Origin: Rhodococcus sp. UNC23MFCrub1.1
Lineage (GTDB): Bacteria; Actinomycetota; Actinomycetes; Mycobacteriales; Mycobacteriaceae
Direction of reading: 5' to 3'
Assembly: GCF_000686025.1 (NCBI RefSeq)
Contig: NZ_JMLQ01000006.1
Span: 124,001 to 188,000, forward strand
DNA: 64,000 bases
Shown here: positions 9,085-22,847 of the stretch, piece after piece
Layout of the letters: every line of letters starts with the position of its first letter
Position numbering within the stretch: position 1 is the stretch's first letter
The notes under the pieces: model-generated
Told to the model about the DNA's origin: nothing
What the model saw: only the letters and a program-made list of their open reading frames with translations
The model's database searches: none
Made by a program: the position numbers and the translations under genes

Positions 9085-9514
9085 CGACGCCGGAGGACAC
9101 CGCGCCCGACAGGATCCGGTGCAGCACCGCGGCGTCCTCGTCGCCGAGGTCGGCGAGCGAGTCGGGTACCGGGTCGGTGATCGCGTGCACGCGGTCCATC
9201 AGGGCGCGGCCGTCGTCGGTGATCGTGACGCGCTTGCTGCGACGATCGCTGTCGTCGACGGTGCGGCGGACGTAGCCGCGAGACTCGAGTTCGTTGACGC
9301 ACACCGTGGTCGCCGGTGCGTCCATCGCCGCCGCGGTGGCCACCGCGCTCATCGTCAGCGGTCCGTCGACCAGGCGCCGTAGCACCCGCACCCGGCTGAA
9401 CGGCATGTCGACCTCGGCCGCCACCCGTCGGCGCCAGGTGTCGCGGTTCTCGAAGACCAGCGAGGTCATCGCGGCCCAGGCCTCGTCTATCGGTCGGCTC
9501 CGGCGGTCAGGCAC
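9044..9514 (-). CDS. MarR family transcriptional regulator
   Basis: 156 residues with a winged helix at about 35-100: [41 protein letters not shown] (recognition helix) and the wing [17 protein letters not shown], the standard MarR signature. GTG 9514 overlaps the end of the upstream MFS gene by 8 bp, so pump and regulator form one operon. It most likely represses this operon through the imperfect palindrome at 10960-10974. The tail overlaps fgd antisense by 41 bp, more than usual, although the last 20 residues are poorly conserved. Confidence 0.85.
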   Translation of the reverse strand: MPDRRSRPIDEAWAAMTSLVFENRDTWRRRVAAEVDMPFSRVRVLRRLVDGPLTMSAVATAAAMDAPATTVCVNELESRGYVRRTVDDSDRRSKRVTITDDGRALMDRVHAITDPVPDSLADLGDEDAAVLHRILSGAVSSGVVSPDGADGAPDRS

Positions 9515-10958
9515 GGGCGGGCTCCGGTGTGCGGAACAGTGCGGCCACGTCGTCCGCGGTCCGCGTGGCCCGCCTGCTCGCGCTGACCAGCCCGAGGCCC
9601 GCGACGATCAGACCGATGGCGGACAGAGCCCACCAGACCGTGTGTGTGGAGGCGGCAAACCCCGCGTCGATGCCGGCCGCGGCGCCCGCGGTGGTGAGGC
9701 TCCCGCACAGCGCGACGCCGATGCTGACACCGATCTGGCGGCTGCTCGACGCGACCGCCGACGCCGCACCCGCGCGATCGCGGGGCATCCCGCCGACGGC
9801 CGCGTTGGTGATGGGGGCGTTGACCAGCCCGAAGCCGACCCCGAAGATCGCGAACATGACCAGCAGTGCGCTGACGGGGGTGGTGGCGGAGAGGCGGGTG
9901 AGGGTCAGGCCGGCGACGGCGATGACCACACCGGCGATGGTCATCGAGGGGCGGGCACCCCACCGCGCCACCATCCGCCCGGACAGCGGCGAGCAGATCA
10001 GCGTGGCGAGTGCGAGCGGTAGGAAGGACGCTCCCGTGCCGATCGCGCTGAAGCCGCGCACCTCCTGCAGGTACAGCGACATGAGGAACAGGAACGCTCC
10101 GTATCCGCCGAAGGCGCACACGGCCACGATCGTCGCCGATGAGAACGGGATGCTGCGGAAGAAGCGCAGATCGATGAACGGATCGACGCGCCTGTTCTCG
10201 TAGCGGACGAACGCGACGAACGAGGCCACGGACAGGGCGAACACGGCGAGGGTGATGGGCGACGACCATCCGAGCGAGGGACCCTCGATGAGGCCGAACA
10301 CCAGGGAGGCCAGCATGACGACACCGAGCAGCTGACCGACCGGATCGAACGCGCGCATGACGGGCGACCGCGACTCGGGGACGAACACGGCGGCCAGAAC
10401 GAACGCTGCGAGACAGACCGGGATGTTGATCCAGAAGACGGACCGCCATCCGGAGATCTCGATCAACAGTCCGCCGAGCATGGGACCGAGGGCCATGGAG
10501 ATGCCGACCACGGCCCCCCACATACCGATCGCCCGAGCACGCTCGGCCTTCCCGGTGAAGACCTGCGTGATGATCGACATGGCGACGGGGTTGAGCATCG
10601 ACCCACCGATCGCCTGGATCATGCGCGCGAGGATGAGGACCGGGGCGGTGGGGGCGAGGCTGCAGAGCAGCGAGCCGACGGCGAAGCTGACGAGTCCGAT
10701 CTGGAAGACACGGCGCCGCCCCACACGGTCCGCGGTGGTGCCGGACAGCAGCAGCAGACTGGCGAGCACCAGTGTGTAGACGTCGATGGTCCACTGGAGC
10801 TGGGACACGGATGCGCCGAGTTCGGTGCGGATGGCGGGCAGCGCGACGTTCACGATGGTGGCGTCCATCGAGACGATGAGCAGGCTGAGGCAGCACGTGG
10901 CCAGCACGATCATCTTGTGACGCTGGTCGAGACCGCCTGACGCGACAGTTGTGGGCAC
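9507..10958 (-). CDS. MFS drug transporter, DHA2 (14-TM) family
   Basis: 483 residues with about 14 hydrophobic segments. Motif A-like GTTADRVGRRRVFQ after TM2, motif C-like GPMLGGLL in TM5, and the N-terminal SMDATIVNVALPAI match the DHA2/EmrB-QacA drug:H+ antiporters. GTG 10958 is chosen: the -10 hexamer CATAAT ends 6 nt before it, so the mRNA would be leaderless. The open frame continues far upstream but only as antisense to pta. The operon continues into marR, the usual local repressor arrangement for such pumps; the substrate is unknown. Confidence 0.85.
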   Translation of the reverse strand: MPTTVASGGLDQRHKMIVLATCCLSLLIVSMDATIVNVALPAIRTELGASVSQLQWTIDVYTLVLASLLLLSGTTADRVGRRRVFQIGLVSFAVGSLLCSLAPTAPVLILARMIQAIGGSMLNPVAMSIITQVFTGKAERARAIGMWGAVVGISMALGPMLGGLLIEISGWRSVFWINIPVCLAAFVLAAVFVPESRSPVMRAFDPVGQLLGVVMLASLVFGLIEGPSLGWSSPITLAVFALSVASFVAFVRYENRRVDPFIDLRFFRSIPFSSATIVAVCAFGGYGAFLFLMSLYLQEVRGFSAIGTGASFLPLALATLICSPLSGRMVARWGARPSMTIAGVVIAVAGLTLTRLSATTPVSALLVMFAIFGVGFGLVNAPITNAAVGGMPRDRAGAASAVASSSRQIGVSIGVALCGSLTTAGAAAGIDAGFAASTHTVWWALSAIGLIVAGLGLVSASRRATRTADDVAALFRTPEPARA

Positions 10959-10959
10959 A

Positions 10960-10974
10960 CAAGTATTATGCTTG
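10960..10974. promoter_or_regulatory. Promoter and MarR-type operator of the MFS-marR operon
   Basis: Fifteen-base imperfect palindrome, CAAG-N7-CTTG, in which 12 of 15 bases match the reverse complement. It covers the minus-strand -10 hexamer CATAAT (10965-10970), 6 nt before GTG 10958. A bound MarR dimer here would block polymerase, which fits autorepression. Confidence 0.5.
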
Positions 10975-11060
10975 CGTAGGCTAAGAAAGTGCGGAGTTGT
11001 TTCCGGGATCACAGCCCGACCGAGGGACATCGTCTCGGACGACCGCGGCGGCGCGCCCAT

Positions 11061-11066
11061 TAGGCT
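11061..11066 (+). promoter_or_regulatory. -10 hexamer of pta-ackA
   Basis: TAGGCT, followed by exactly six bases and ATG 11073. The spacing implies a leaderless pta mRNA. No convincing -35 is seen. Confidence 0.45.
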
Positions 11067-11072
11067 GAGACC

Positions 11073-13190
11073 ATGGTCGCCGCGCCCGCAGACACGCCCA
11101 GCTCGCCCGTCTCCAGCATCTACATCGCGTCGCCCGAGGGGGACACCGGCAAGTCGACCATCGCGTTGGGGCTGCTGCGCATGCTCGGTGCCTCGACGGC
11201 TCGGGTCGGTGTGTTCCGGCCGATCGCTCGGTCGTCGTCCGAGACCGACTACATCCTCGAGCTCATGATCGACCACACCACCGCGGACACCACGTACGAG
11301 CAGTCGCTCGGCGTCACCTACGACGAGGTGCACGCGGATCCCGACGCCGCGCTCGCCGAGATCGTGCGCCGCTACCACGACGTCGCGTCCCAGTGCGATG
11401 CCGTGGTGATCGTGGGCAGCGACTACACCGACATCGCCAGTCCCAGCGAGCTGGGATTCAACGCGCGCGTCGCCGTGAACCTGGGCGCCCCGGTGCTCCT
11501 CGCGCTGCGTGGCTCCGAACGCACGCCCGAGGAGATCGCCCACCTCGCCGACGTGTGTCGATCGGAACTGTCGACGCACCGCGCCCATCTGGCCGGCATC
11601 GTCGCCAACCGGTGCGATCCCGACGCGTTGGACGACGTCATCGCGCAGCTCTCGACAGAGGACGTGCCGGCGTGGGCTCTGCCCGAGGTACCGCTGCTGG
11701 TCGCACCGACCATGGACGAACTGCTGCACGCGATGAAGGGCGAGCTCTACAGCGGCGACGCCGAACTGCTGCAACGGGAGGCCCTGCGCGTGATGGTCGG
11801 CGGCATGACGGCCGAGCACATTCTCGAGCGACTCACCGAGGGAGTCGTCGTCATCGCTCCGGCCGACCGCTCCGACGTCGTGCTCGCGCTCGTCAACGCC
11901 CACGAGGCCGAGGGGTTTCCGTCGCTCGCCGGCATCGTCATGAACGGCGGACTGACACCGCATCCCATGATCGCCAAGCTCATCGAGGGTCTGCAGCCCC
12001 GACTACCGATCCTCACCACCGAACTCGGAACCTTCGACACCGCGAGTGTGGCCGCGTCCACTCGCGGGCGGGTGGCCGTCGGATCGCAACGCAAGGTCGA
12101 CACGGCGCTGGCGCTCATGGAGCGCCACGTCGACGCCGCCGAGATCCTGGGCCGCCTCGACGTCGCGATGCCGTCGGTGGTGACGCCGCAGATGTTCGAG
12201 TACCAGCTCATCGACCGGGCCCGCGCCGACCGCAAGCACATCGTGTTGCCCGAGGGGTCGGACGACCGGATCCTGCGCGCGGCCGGACGACTGCTGCAAC
12301 GGCAGGTCGCGGATCTGACCATCCTCGGCGACGAGGCGGCGATCACGCGCAGGGCCGGGGAACTGGGGGTGGACCTGTCCGAGGCCACCGTGCTGGATCC
12401 GACGAACTCGGAGTACACGGACGACTTCGTCGCGGAGTACGTCGAGCTGCGCAAGCACAAGGGCATGACCGAGGACAAGGCCCGCGACATCATGTCCGAC
12501 ATCTCGTACTTCGGAACCATGATGGTGCACAAGGGTATTGCCGACGGTATGGTCTCGGGCGCCGCGCACACCACGGCGCACACCATCAAGCCGTCCTTCG
12601 AGATCATCAAGACCATGGACGGGGTCTCGACGGTCTCGAGCATCTTCCTGATGTGTCTCGCGGACAAGGTGCTCGCCTACGGCGACTGCGCCGTGGTTCC
12701 CGATCCCACGTCGGAGCAGCTCGCCGACATCGCCGTCTCGTCCGCGGCCACCGCGTCGATGTTCGGCATCGAGCCGCGGGTGGCGATGCTGAGCTACTCC
12801 ACCGGCGATTCCGGATCGGGTGCCGACGTGGACAAGGTCCGGACGGCGACCGACCTCGTCCGCGACCGGGCGCCGGATCTGCTGGTGGAGGGGCCGATCC
12901 AGTACGACGCGGCCATCGACCCGTCGGTGGCGAAGTCCAAGCTGCCCGACTCCGAGGTGGCGGGCCGGGCGACCGTGTTCGTCTTCCCCGACCTCAACAC
13001 CGGCAACAACACGTACAAGGCGGTGCAGCGCAGCGCCAACGCCGTGGCGGTGGGACCGGTCCTGCAGGGACTGCGCAAGCCCGTCAACGATCTCAGTCGA
13101 GGAGCCCTGGTGCAGGACATCGTGAACACCGTGGCGATCACCGCCATCCAGGCCCAGTCCGGTACCGACGGTCTCGAGGTCGCGAAGTGA
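11073..13190 (+). CDS. pta: Phosphate acetyltransferase, long form
   Basis: 705 residues: an N-terminal BioD-like P-loop domain ([14 protein letters not shown] at about 20-33), a central DRTGG-type regulatory domain (about 220-330) and the C-terminal catalytic PTA domain (about 385-700, with [19 protein letters not shown] and [13 protein letters not shown]). It interconverts acetyl-CoA and acetyl phosphate. The long form is usual in actinobacteria. It overlaps ackA by 4 nt (GTGA), so the pathway is co-translated. The ATG at 11073 lies 6 nt after a TAGGCT hexamer and lacks an upstream Shine-Dalgarno, fitting leaderless translation. Confidence 0.95.
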   Translation: MVAAPADTPSSPVSSIYIASPEGDTGKSTIALGLLRMLGASTARVGVFRPIARSSSETDYILELMIDHTTADTTYEQSLGVTYDEVHADPDAALAEIVRRYHDVASQCDAVVIVGSDYTDIASPSELGFNARVAVNLGAPVLLALRGSERTPEEIAHLADVCRSELSTHRAHLAGIVANRCDPDALDDVIAQLSTEDVPAWALPEVPLLVAPTMDELLHAMKGELYSGDAELLQREALRVMVGGMTAEHILERLTEGVVVIAPADRSDVVLALVNAHEAEGFPSLAGIVMNGGLTPHPMIAKLIEGLQPRLPILTTELGTFDTASVAASTRGRVAVGSQRKVDTALALMERHVDAAEILGRLDVAMPSVVTPQMFEYQLIDRARADRKHIVLPEGSDDRILRAAGRLLQRQVADLTILGDEAAITRRAGELGVDLSEATVLDPTNSEYTDDFVAEYVELRKHKGMTEDKARDIMSDISYFGTMMVHKGIADGMVSGAAHTTAHTIKPSFEIIKTMDGVSTVSSIFLMCLADKVLAYGDCAVVPDPTSEQLADIAVSSAATASMFGIEPRVAMLSYSTGDSGSGADVDKVRTATDLVRDRAPDLLVEGPIQYDAAIDPSVAKSKLPDSEVAGRATVFVFPDLNTGNNTYKAVQRSANAVAVGPVLQGLRKPVNDLSRGALVQDIVNTVAITAIQAQSGTDGLEVAK

Positions 13191-14374
13191 GCACGGTGCT
13201 GGTCGTCAACTCGGGATCGTCGTCGGTGAAGTTCCAGGTGGTGGACCCCGACTCGGGACACAGCGTCCTGCAGGGCATCGTCGAGCGCATCGGGGACGCC
13301 GACGGGCGCGTGGCCGTCACCCGCGGCGACGACACGACGGAGAAGACGACCGACATCCCCGATCACGTCACGGGCCTCCGGCTGGCGTTCGAGATGATGG
13401 CCGACGCGGGACTGCCCCTGGCGGAGGCGGGCATCACGGCAGTGGGACATCGAGTGGTGCACGGCGGCACCGTCTTCAGCGAGCCCACCCTCATCGACGA
13501 CTCGGTCGTGGCCACCATCGACGAGCTCAGTGCGCTGGCGCCCCTGCACAATCCGGCCAACCTGCGTGGGATCGAGGTGGCGCGCCGGGAGCTGCCCGAC
13601 GTGCCGCAGGTCGCCGTGTTCGACACGGCGTTCTTCCACACCCTCCCCGCCGCCGCCTCGACGTACGCCATCGATGCGGCCACCGCCGCCGAACACGACA
13701 TCAAGCGGTACGGGATGCACGGCACGTCCCACGAGTACGTGAGTGGCCGCGTGGCAGAGCATCTGGGACGGTCGCCGTCGGACGTGAACCAGATCGTGCT
13801 GCACCTCGGCAACGGCGCCTCGGCATCGGCCGTGCGCGGCGGCGTCGCGGTGGACACGTCCATGGGCCTCACCCCGCTCGAGGGGCTCGTGATGGGAACC
13901 CGCAGCGGCGACATCGATCCCGGCATCGTGATGCACCTACGGCGCAGTGCCGACATGGATGTCGATGCCATCGACGAACTGCTCAACCGCCGCTCCGGTA
14001 TCAAGGGACTGAGTGGTGTCACCGACTTCCGTGAGCTCCGGCGCCTCATCGACGACGGTGACGAGGCCGCGGCCCTGGCCTTCGACGTGTACGTCCATCG
14101 CCTGCGGCGCTACCTCGGCGCGTACATGATCGAGCTGGGCCACGTGGACGTCGTCACGTTCACCGCCGGCGTGGGCGAGAATTCGGCCGAGGTGCGCGCA
14201 GCGGCCCTGGCGGACCTCGAGATGTACGGGATCGAACTGGACGAGGAGCGCAATGCCGAGCGCGGCAAGGGAATCCGGGTCATCTCGACGGACGATTCCC
14301 CGGTGACGGTCCTCGTGGTGCCCACCAACGAGGAGTTGGCCATCGCCCGCGCCGCGGTGGCCCTGATCGGCTGA
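13187..14374 (+). CDS. ackA: Acetate kinase
   Basis: 395 residues of the ASKHA fold. The N-terminal [15 protein letters not shown] (phosphate 1 loop), [38 protein letters not shown] and the late FTAGVGENS are the acetate kinase signatures in order. It converts acetyl phosphate and ADP to acetate and ATP, completing the pathway with pta. GTG 13187 sits in the pta stop overlap. Its stop codon directly abuts the stop of the convergent pknG gene (no spacer), so no independent terminator lies between them. Confidence 0.95.
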   Translation: MSTVLVVNSGSSSVKFQVVDPDSGHSVLQGIVERIGDADGRVAVTRGDDTTEKTTDIPDHVTGLRLAFEMMADAGLPLAEAGITAVGHRVVHGGTVFSEPTLIDDSVVATIDELSALAPLHNPANLRGIEVARRELPDVPQVAVFDTAFFHTLPAAASTYAIDAATAAEHDIKRYGMHGTSHEYVSGRVAEHLGRSPSDVNQIVLHLGNGASASAVRGGVAVDTSMGLTPLEGLVMGTRSGDIDPGIVMHLRRSADMDVDAIDELLNRRSGIKGLSGVTDFRELRRLIDDGDEAAALAFDVYVHRLRRYLGAYMIELGHVDVVTFTAGVGENSAEVRAAALADLEMYGIELDEERNAERGKGIRVISTDDSPVTVLVVPTNEELAIARAAVALIG

Positions 14375-17669
<3,295 letters not shown>

Positions 17670-17670
<1 letters not shown>

Positions 17671-18980
17671 CACAGGTACTCCCGGATACGCGACCACATA
17701 CCGCCCACGACGGCGAGCACGGCCAGGCCGCACACGATGCCGGTGCCCACGGTGAGGCCGGCCAGCACGCCCGACGCACGCTGGACGTCGTCTCGCAGGG
17801 ACGCGCGGGACGCCTCGATCTCCTCGACGAGAGCCGAGTCGAGCCGACCGAACACGTCGCTGGAGTCGCCGGCAGCCGTTCCGGTGGCGATGGTGACGGC
17901 AGTGTCGAAGTCGCCGACGTCCAGCGACGCGTTCATCCGGTCGTGCGAGCTGGTCCAGAGCGACACCAGCGCACGGGCGTCGTCCATCCGGGGACTGTGC
18001 GTGTCGTCGTCGTGCGCGAGTGTGCCCAGGGTGTCGGCGAGGCCGGACACCGCGTCGGAGTACGACTTCTCGTAGTCGGCGAAGCCGCCGCGCCGCGTCA
18101 TGCCGATGGTCTCGTCGGCGCGTGCCTGCTGGGCGAGGATCCGGCTGGTGGTGAGCAGGTCCAGGGGCTCCGCGCCGCGCACCAGAGCGCGGTCGGTGGC
18201 GGTCGAGGAGATGAGCCCGGCGACGAGCATCCAGCCGAGCAGCAGTACGACGCCCACCGTGGCACCTGCGAAACCGACGTTGACGGTGCGCTTGGTCTTC
18301 CGGCTCAGGAACATCTGCGCGCCGACGAGCACGAGCACGGTGATGCCCAGCACGACGAACGCCGACCAGGGCGGTGTCGCGAACTGGCGCTGCGCATCCG
18401 ACACGTCACCGGACTTCTCCGCGTGCAGTTCCTCGGCCCACGGCAGGATCGTGTTCTGCATGAGGGTCGACGCCTCGGCCAGATACGCGGAACCCACCGG
18501 ATTGCCGACGCGGTTGTTCGTCCGCGCGGTCTCGATGATGCCGGCGTACAGCGGCAGGTTCGTGGAGATCGTCGCCAGCAGTTGCCGCGACGTCGCGTCG
18601 TCGCTCGCGAGTCCGGTGGACGCGCGGACCACCTCGCCCGCCGCCGCTCCGAGCGAGTCCGTGTACCGACCACGGACGTCGCCGGGTTCCAGACCGCCCG
18701 AGAGGAAGGCCGTCGCCGCCGTCGCGTCCGCGACCGACAGCTGCACGTACAGGTTCTGCGCCGCATCGGACAGCGGCTCGGTGCGCGCGAGCAGCAGTTC
18801 GAGGGTGCGCTGGCGATCCGACACCGACAGCGTCGTCACGAGAGCGGTGGTCACGAGCGTCGCGACCACCAGAAGACCCACCGCCAACAGCCGGACGGGA
18901 GTGGAACGGAGGAACTCCGACCGTTCGGAGCGGGTGTCGACGGGCGCGCGCAGAGTCAGCGCACTCGTCTGCTGTGACAC
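17670..18980 (-). CDS. glnX: Transmembrane sensor protein GlnX
   Basis: 436 residues with four transmembrane segments: about 30-52, 205-225, 240-262 and 405-428. Between TM1 and TM2, and between TM3 and TM4, lie two helical extracytoplasmic regions of about 150 residues each, matching the four-helix sensor topology known for mycobacterial GlnX (Rv0412c). It is thought to pass the GlnH signal across the membrane to PknG. GTG 18980 follows a GGAAGGGG-type site. The gene leads the glnX-glnH-pknG operon, with all junctions overlapping or nearly so. Confidence 0.88.
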
Positions 18981-19070
18981 CTCGACCCCTTCCCGCGCGA
19001 TCGGTCGCCCTCATGTCCGGATTCGAGCATAGGCCCACCGTGGTCCGAGCACAGGCAACGCGAGGAGCAA

Positions 19071-19076
19071 TAAGGT
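19071..19076 (+). promoter_or_regulatory. -10 hexamer upstream of mutT3
   Basis: TAAGGT, six bases before ATG 19083. That ATG opens an 8-codon frame, not mutT3 itself. Confidence 0.4.
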
Positions 19077-19082
19077 GGGGTG

Positions 19083-19109
19083 ATGCGGACGGTGAACCAT
19101 GCGCGGTGA
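19083..19109 (+). CDS. Possible 8-codon leader peptide overlapping mutT3
   Basis: ATG 19083 encodes MRTVNHAR and stops at TGA 19107-19109, inside mutT3 codons 3-4. It stands six bases after a TAAGGT hexamer, the spacing seen at other leaderless starts in this window. Ribosomes ending here could restart at ATG 19099. It may equally be chance. Confidence 0.3.
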   Translation: MRTVNHAR

Positions 19110-19791
19110 CGGGGACGGCTGGGTCTTCAGCAGCGACGGGAGCCGGCACTGGGGACGACACGGCGCGGCCGGTCTGCTGTTGCGGGCTCCGACCGGGTCG
19201 GCGGGCTCCGTGGTGTTGCTGCAGCACCGTGCGGCCTGGAGTCATCAGGGCGGGACGTGGGCGCTGCCCGGTGGTGCCAGGGACAGTCACGAGAGCGCCG
19301 TCCACGCGGCCGTGCGCGAGGCCGGCGAGGAGGCGGGCATCACCGACGACCTGCTGACCGTGCGGGACGAGCACGTCACCAAGGTCGAGGACTCGGGGTG
19401 GTCCTACACCACTGTGATCGCCGATGCGGAGCGCGAACTCGACACGGTTCCCAACGGTGAGAGCACCGAACTGCGCTGGGTCGCCGAGCACGAGGTGGAC
19501 TCGCTGCCGCTGCACCCCGCCTTCGCCGAGAGTTGGCCGTCGCTGCGCACCGTGCCCGTCCGCGCCGTCCTGGCCGCCGACGCCCCCGACGACCTCCCGG
19601 CGCGCACCGTACGACTGGCCGTCGGCAGCTTCGGGTGGATCGTCGACACCGTGCGGGCCGAGAACGTGGACGCGGCGCTCGCCGCCGTCCGGAACGACAC
19701 CGAACTGCGCGTCGTCGTCGTGACGGCCGACGACGCGGTGCGCTCGGCGGTTCCCGCCGACGTCACCGTCCTGTCGCCGGACGGACTCTGA
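19099..19791 (+). CDS. mutT3: Nudix hydrolase, MutT3-like
   Basis: 230 residues. The Nudix box occupies about residues 59-81 (GGARDSHESAVHAAVREAGEEAGI) and fits G-x5-E-x7-REUxEExGU. The position between glnX and thiE is that of M. tuberculosis mutT3 (Rv0413), described as an 8-oxo-dGTP/dGDP sanitising enzyme. The start is forced: an in-frame TGA sits at 19093-19095, leaving ATG 19099 as the first start. The C-terminal 80 residues after the Nudix fold have no motif I recognise. No Shine-Dalgarno is evident, and a short upstream frame overlaps the start. Confidence 0.85.
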   Translation: MRGDGDGWVFSSDGSRHWGRHGAAGLLLRAPTGSAGSVVLLQHRAAWSHQGGTWALPGGARDSHESAVHAAVREAGEEAGITDDLLTVRDEHVTKVEDSGWSYTTVIADAERELDTVPNGESTELRWVAEHEVDSLPLHPAFAESWPSLRTVPVRAVLAADAPDDLPARTVRLAVGSFGWIVDTVRAENVDAALAAVRNDTELRVVVVTADDAVRSAVPADVTVLSPDGL

Positions 19792-19794
19792 CGG

Positions 19795-20478
19795 TCAGAC
19801 CGACGGCAGCAGATCGAGCAGTCGACGGGCCGCCGCCTCGGGGTCGCGAGCCTGCGTGATCGCCCGCACCACCGCGATGCGGGACGCACCCGCCTCGAGC
19901 GCCTGCGCGACGTTGTTCTCCTCGACCCCGCCGATGACGAACCACGGCCGGGTGGGATGCGATTCGGCGACCTCACGCACGACGTCCAGGCCCGCGGCCG
20001 AACGGTTCGGCTTGGTGGGAGTCGCCCACACCGGTCCCGTGGCGAAGTAGTCGACGCCGTCCTCGATGTCGGCGAGCGTGGCCTGTGCCCGGTTCTGCGT
20101 GGAGCGCCCGATGACGACGTCCGGGCCCACGATGCGGCGCGCGTAGTGCACCGGCAGATCGTTCTGGCCGAGGTGCAGCACGTCGGCGCCCGAGGCGAGC
20201 GCCAGATCGGCACGATCGTTGACGGCCATCAGCGCGCCGTGACGGCGGCACGCGGCGGAGATGACCGCGAGAGCGGCGAGCTCGTCCTTCGCCTCGATGG
20301 CGCCGTACTTCTTCTCACCCGCCGACCCCTTGTCGCGGAGCTGCACGATGTCGACGCCCCCGGACAGCGCCGCGTCCACGAACTTGGCCAGGTCGCCGGT
20401 GTCGCGGCGGGCGTCGGTGCAGAGATACAGACGGGCGGGGGCGAGCCGCTCGCGGGCGGTGGTCCTCGAAGTCGTCAC
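19795..20478 (-). CDS. thiE: Thiamine phosphate synthase
   Basis: 227 residues, TIM barrel. It joins the thiazole and pyrimidine phosphates to thiamine phosphate. Motifs: IVQLRDKG (pyrophosphate/substrate loop), [50 protein letters not shown] and [32 protein letters not shown] 20478 is selected; the frame stays open far upstream only because of antisense coding in thiO. A TACATT hexamer lies 7 nt upstream, suggesting a leaderless mRNA. It is divergent from the riboswitch-controlled thiOSG operon, and its own leader is too short to hold a riboswitch. Confidence 0.94.
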   Translation of the reverse strand: MTTSRTTARERLAPARLYLCTDARRDTGDLAKFVDAALSGGVDIVQLRDKGSAGEKKYGAIEAKDELAALAVISAACRRHGALMAVNDRADLALASGADVLHLGQNDLPVHYARRIVGPDVVIGRSTQNRAQATLADIEDGVDYFATGPVWATPTKPNRSAAGLDVVREVAESHPTRPWFVIGGVEENNVAQALEAGASRIAVVRAITQARDPEAAARRLLDLLPSV

Positions 20479-20485
20479 GAGTGTG

Positions 20486-20491
20486 AATGTA
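20486..20491 (-). promoter_or_regulatory. -10 hexamer of thiE
   Basis: TACATT on the minus strand, 7 nt before GTG 20478; fits TAnnnT leaderless spacing. Confidence 0.35.
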
Positions 20492-20506
20492 GTACCCACA
20501 TTTTCT

Positions 20507-20532
20507 GCGGGAAGGCCGGAGGCCGGTCGGGT
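20507..20532 (+). repeat. Dispersed 26-bp repeat, copy 1
   Basis: Unit beginning GCGGGAAGGCC and ending CCGGTCGGGT, in the thiE/thiO gap. An identical copy starts at 20537 and a near copy (one mismatch over 24 bp) at 23788. Confidence 0.75.
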
Positions 20533-20536
20533 GATG

Positions 20537-20562
20537 GCGGGAAGGCCGGAGGCCGGTCGGGT
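20537..20562 (+). repeat. Dispersed 26-bp repeat, copy 2
   Basis: Perfect repeat of the unit at 20507-20532, separated by GATG. It ends 12 bases before the probable -10 of the thi operon. Confidence 0.75.
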
Positions 20563-20573
20563 CATCAGCCGGT

Positions 20574-20579
20574 TAGGGT
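20574..20579 (+). promoter_or_regulatory. -10 hexamer of the thiOSG operon
   Basis: TAGGGT placed so that transcription would start near 20586, just before the TPP riboswitch. Confidence 0.4.
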
Positions 20580-20589
20580 GAAGGGGAAC

Positions 20590-20675
20590 GAACACGGGAG
20601 TCCCGGACGGGGCTGAGAGTGGGCGAGGCCGCCCAGACCGTAACCACCTGACCCGGGTCATGCCGGCGGAGGAAG
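20590..20675 (+). promoter_or_regulatory. TPP riboswitch (THI element)
   Basis: The leader of thiO carries the conserved THI-box pieces in order: ACGGGAG (20594-20600), CTGAGA (20613-20618), ACCTGA (20646-20651), and GGGTCATGCCGGCGGAGGAA at the 3' side. Thiamine pyrophosphate binding should close the P1 helix. The thiO Shine-Dalgarno GGAGGAA (20668-20674) lies inside that 3' strand, so the switch probably works by hiding the ribosome-binding site rather than by termination; no U-run terminator is present. Confidence 0.92.
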
Positions 20676-20683
20676 TGAGTTTC

Positions 20684-21778
20684 ATGCAGCGATCCGTCTC
20701 CGTCGTGGGCGGTGGGGTGATCGGCCTCTTCTGCGCCCGCGCCGCCGCGGCTGCGGGATGGTCCGTCACCCTGCACGACCCGACGTTCGGTGCACGCGCT
20801 GTCGGCGACGGCGCCGCCAGCTGGGTGGCGGGCGGCATGCTCGCGCCGCTGTCCGAGGGCTGGCCCGGCGAACACGCACTCTTGGCACTCGGTTCCGCGT
20901 CGCTGCGGCGGTGGCACGATCCGGTGCTGCGCGCGGACCTGGAGGGTCGGGGCGTCGTCGTGTCGAGTGGATCGTTGACCGTCGCGTTCGACTCGGCCGA
21001 CGCTGCGGACCTGCGCACTGTCGCCGACTGGGTGGGTGCGCAGGGCCACGATCTCGAGATCCTCTCGCGCAGCGAGGTGCGCACTCTGGAGCCGTCACTC
21101 TCGCCGCGCGTTCGTCTGGGCCTGTCAGCGCCGGGGGAGTTGTCGGTGGACAACCGGGCGTTGGTGCTCGCGTTGGAGTCCGCGGTCCGCGACCGGGGAG
21201 TGCGGATCGAGCGTGCTCCCGTCACCGACCTCGACGCGCTCGCCACCGATCGTGTGGTGGTCGCCGCGGGGTGGTCGACGTCCCGTCTGCTGCCGGACGT
21301 CCCGGTGCGGCCGGTGAAGGGCGAGATCCTGCGCCTGCGTGCGCGACCCGGCTCGGCGAGTGCGCCGACGCGTACCGTCCGCGCGAGCGTCAACGGTCGC
21401 GCGGTGTACCTGGTCCCCCGTGGCGACGGTCTGGTGGTCGGTGCGACGCAGTACGAGCACGGTGACGACACCGCCGTGACCGTCGCCGGCGTCCGCGACC
21501 TCCTGGCGGACGCCGAGGCCGTGTTCCCGGCCGTCGGTGACTACGAGTTGGCGGAGACGGCGGCGGGCCTGCGGCCGGGGAGCCCCGACAACATCCCCGT
21601 GGTCGGGCGGTGGGACGACCGCGTGATCGTCGCCGCCGGCCACGGTCGCAACGGGGTGCTGCTCGCGCCCGTCACGGCGGACGCCGTGGTGGCAGAACTG
21701 GAGGGCGAGCCGTTGACGGAAGCGGCATGCGCTCTCCCCGAACGGTTTTCGAGTCTCACGCGGACTCGGGCACGGTAG
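20684..21778 (+). CDS. thiO: Glycine oxidase ThiO
   Basis: 364 residues, DAO-type FAD oxidase. It oxidises glycine to the imine needed for thiazole formation. Visible: [18 protein letters not shown] (FAD Rossmann), [11 protein letters not shown] and the C-terminal [17 protein letters not shown] ... [11 protein letters not shown]. The ATG at 20684 is used. An in-frame ATG at 20660 lies within the conserved riboswitch core and cannot be the normal start. The Shine-Dalgarno is GGAGGAA, 9 nt upstream, within the riboswitch. First gene of thiO-thiS-thiG. Confidence 0.93.
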   Translation: MQRSVSVVGGGVIGLFCARAAAAAGWSVTLHDPTFGARAVGDGAASWVAGGMLAPLSEGWPGEHALLALGSASLRRWHDPVLRADLEGRGVVVSSGSLTVAFDSADAADLRTVADWVGAQGHDLEILSRSEVRTLEPSLSPRVRLGLSAPGELSVDNRALVLALESAVRDRGVRIERAPVTDLDALATDRVVVAAGWSTSRLLPDVPVRPVKGEILRLRARPGSASAPTRTVRASVNGRAVYLVPRGDGLVVGATQYEHGDDTAVTVAGVRDLLADAEAVFPAVGDYELAETAAGLRPGSPDNIPVVGRWDDRVIVAAGHGRNGVLLAPVTADAVVAELEGEPLTEAACALPERFSSLTRTRAR

Positions 21779-21787
21779 GAGACGAAC

Positions 21788-22745
<958 letters not shown>

Positions 22746-22771
22746 CCACCCCGGGGGCGGCTCAGGGTCGC

Positions 22772-22806
22772 GTCATCCCTTCGGATGACCCGGGTCGAGA
22801 CCCGGG
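22772..22806 (+). terminator. Overlapping hairpins after thiG
   Basis: Two stems sit side by side and share bases: GTCATCC-CTTC-GGATGAC (22772-22789) and CCCGGGTC-GA-GACCCGGG (22789-22806). There is no T-run, as is common for actinobacterial terminators. It would end thiOSG transcription before the ABC genes, or let the two stems compete. Confidence 0.5.
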
Positions 22807-22847
22807 AGCGATGTGGTCGGTGGTCCTGCTCGGGCATCCTGATGCAC

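Noticed and set aside
20660-20683. ATG 20660 as thiO start
   Set aside because: It lies within the conserved 3' core of the TPP riboswitch; ATG 20684 has the Shine-Dalgarno and begins at the FAD-binding strand.
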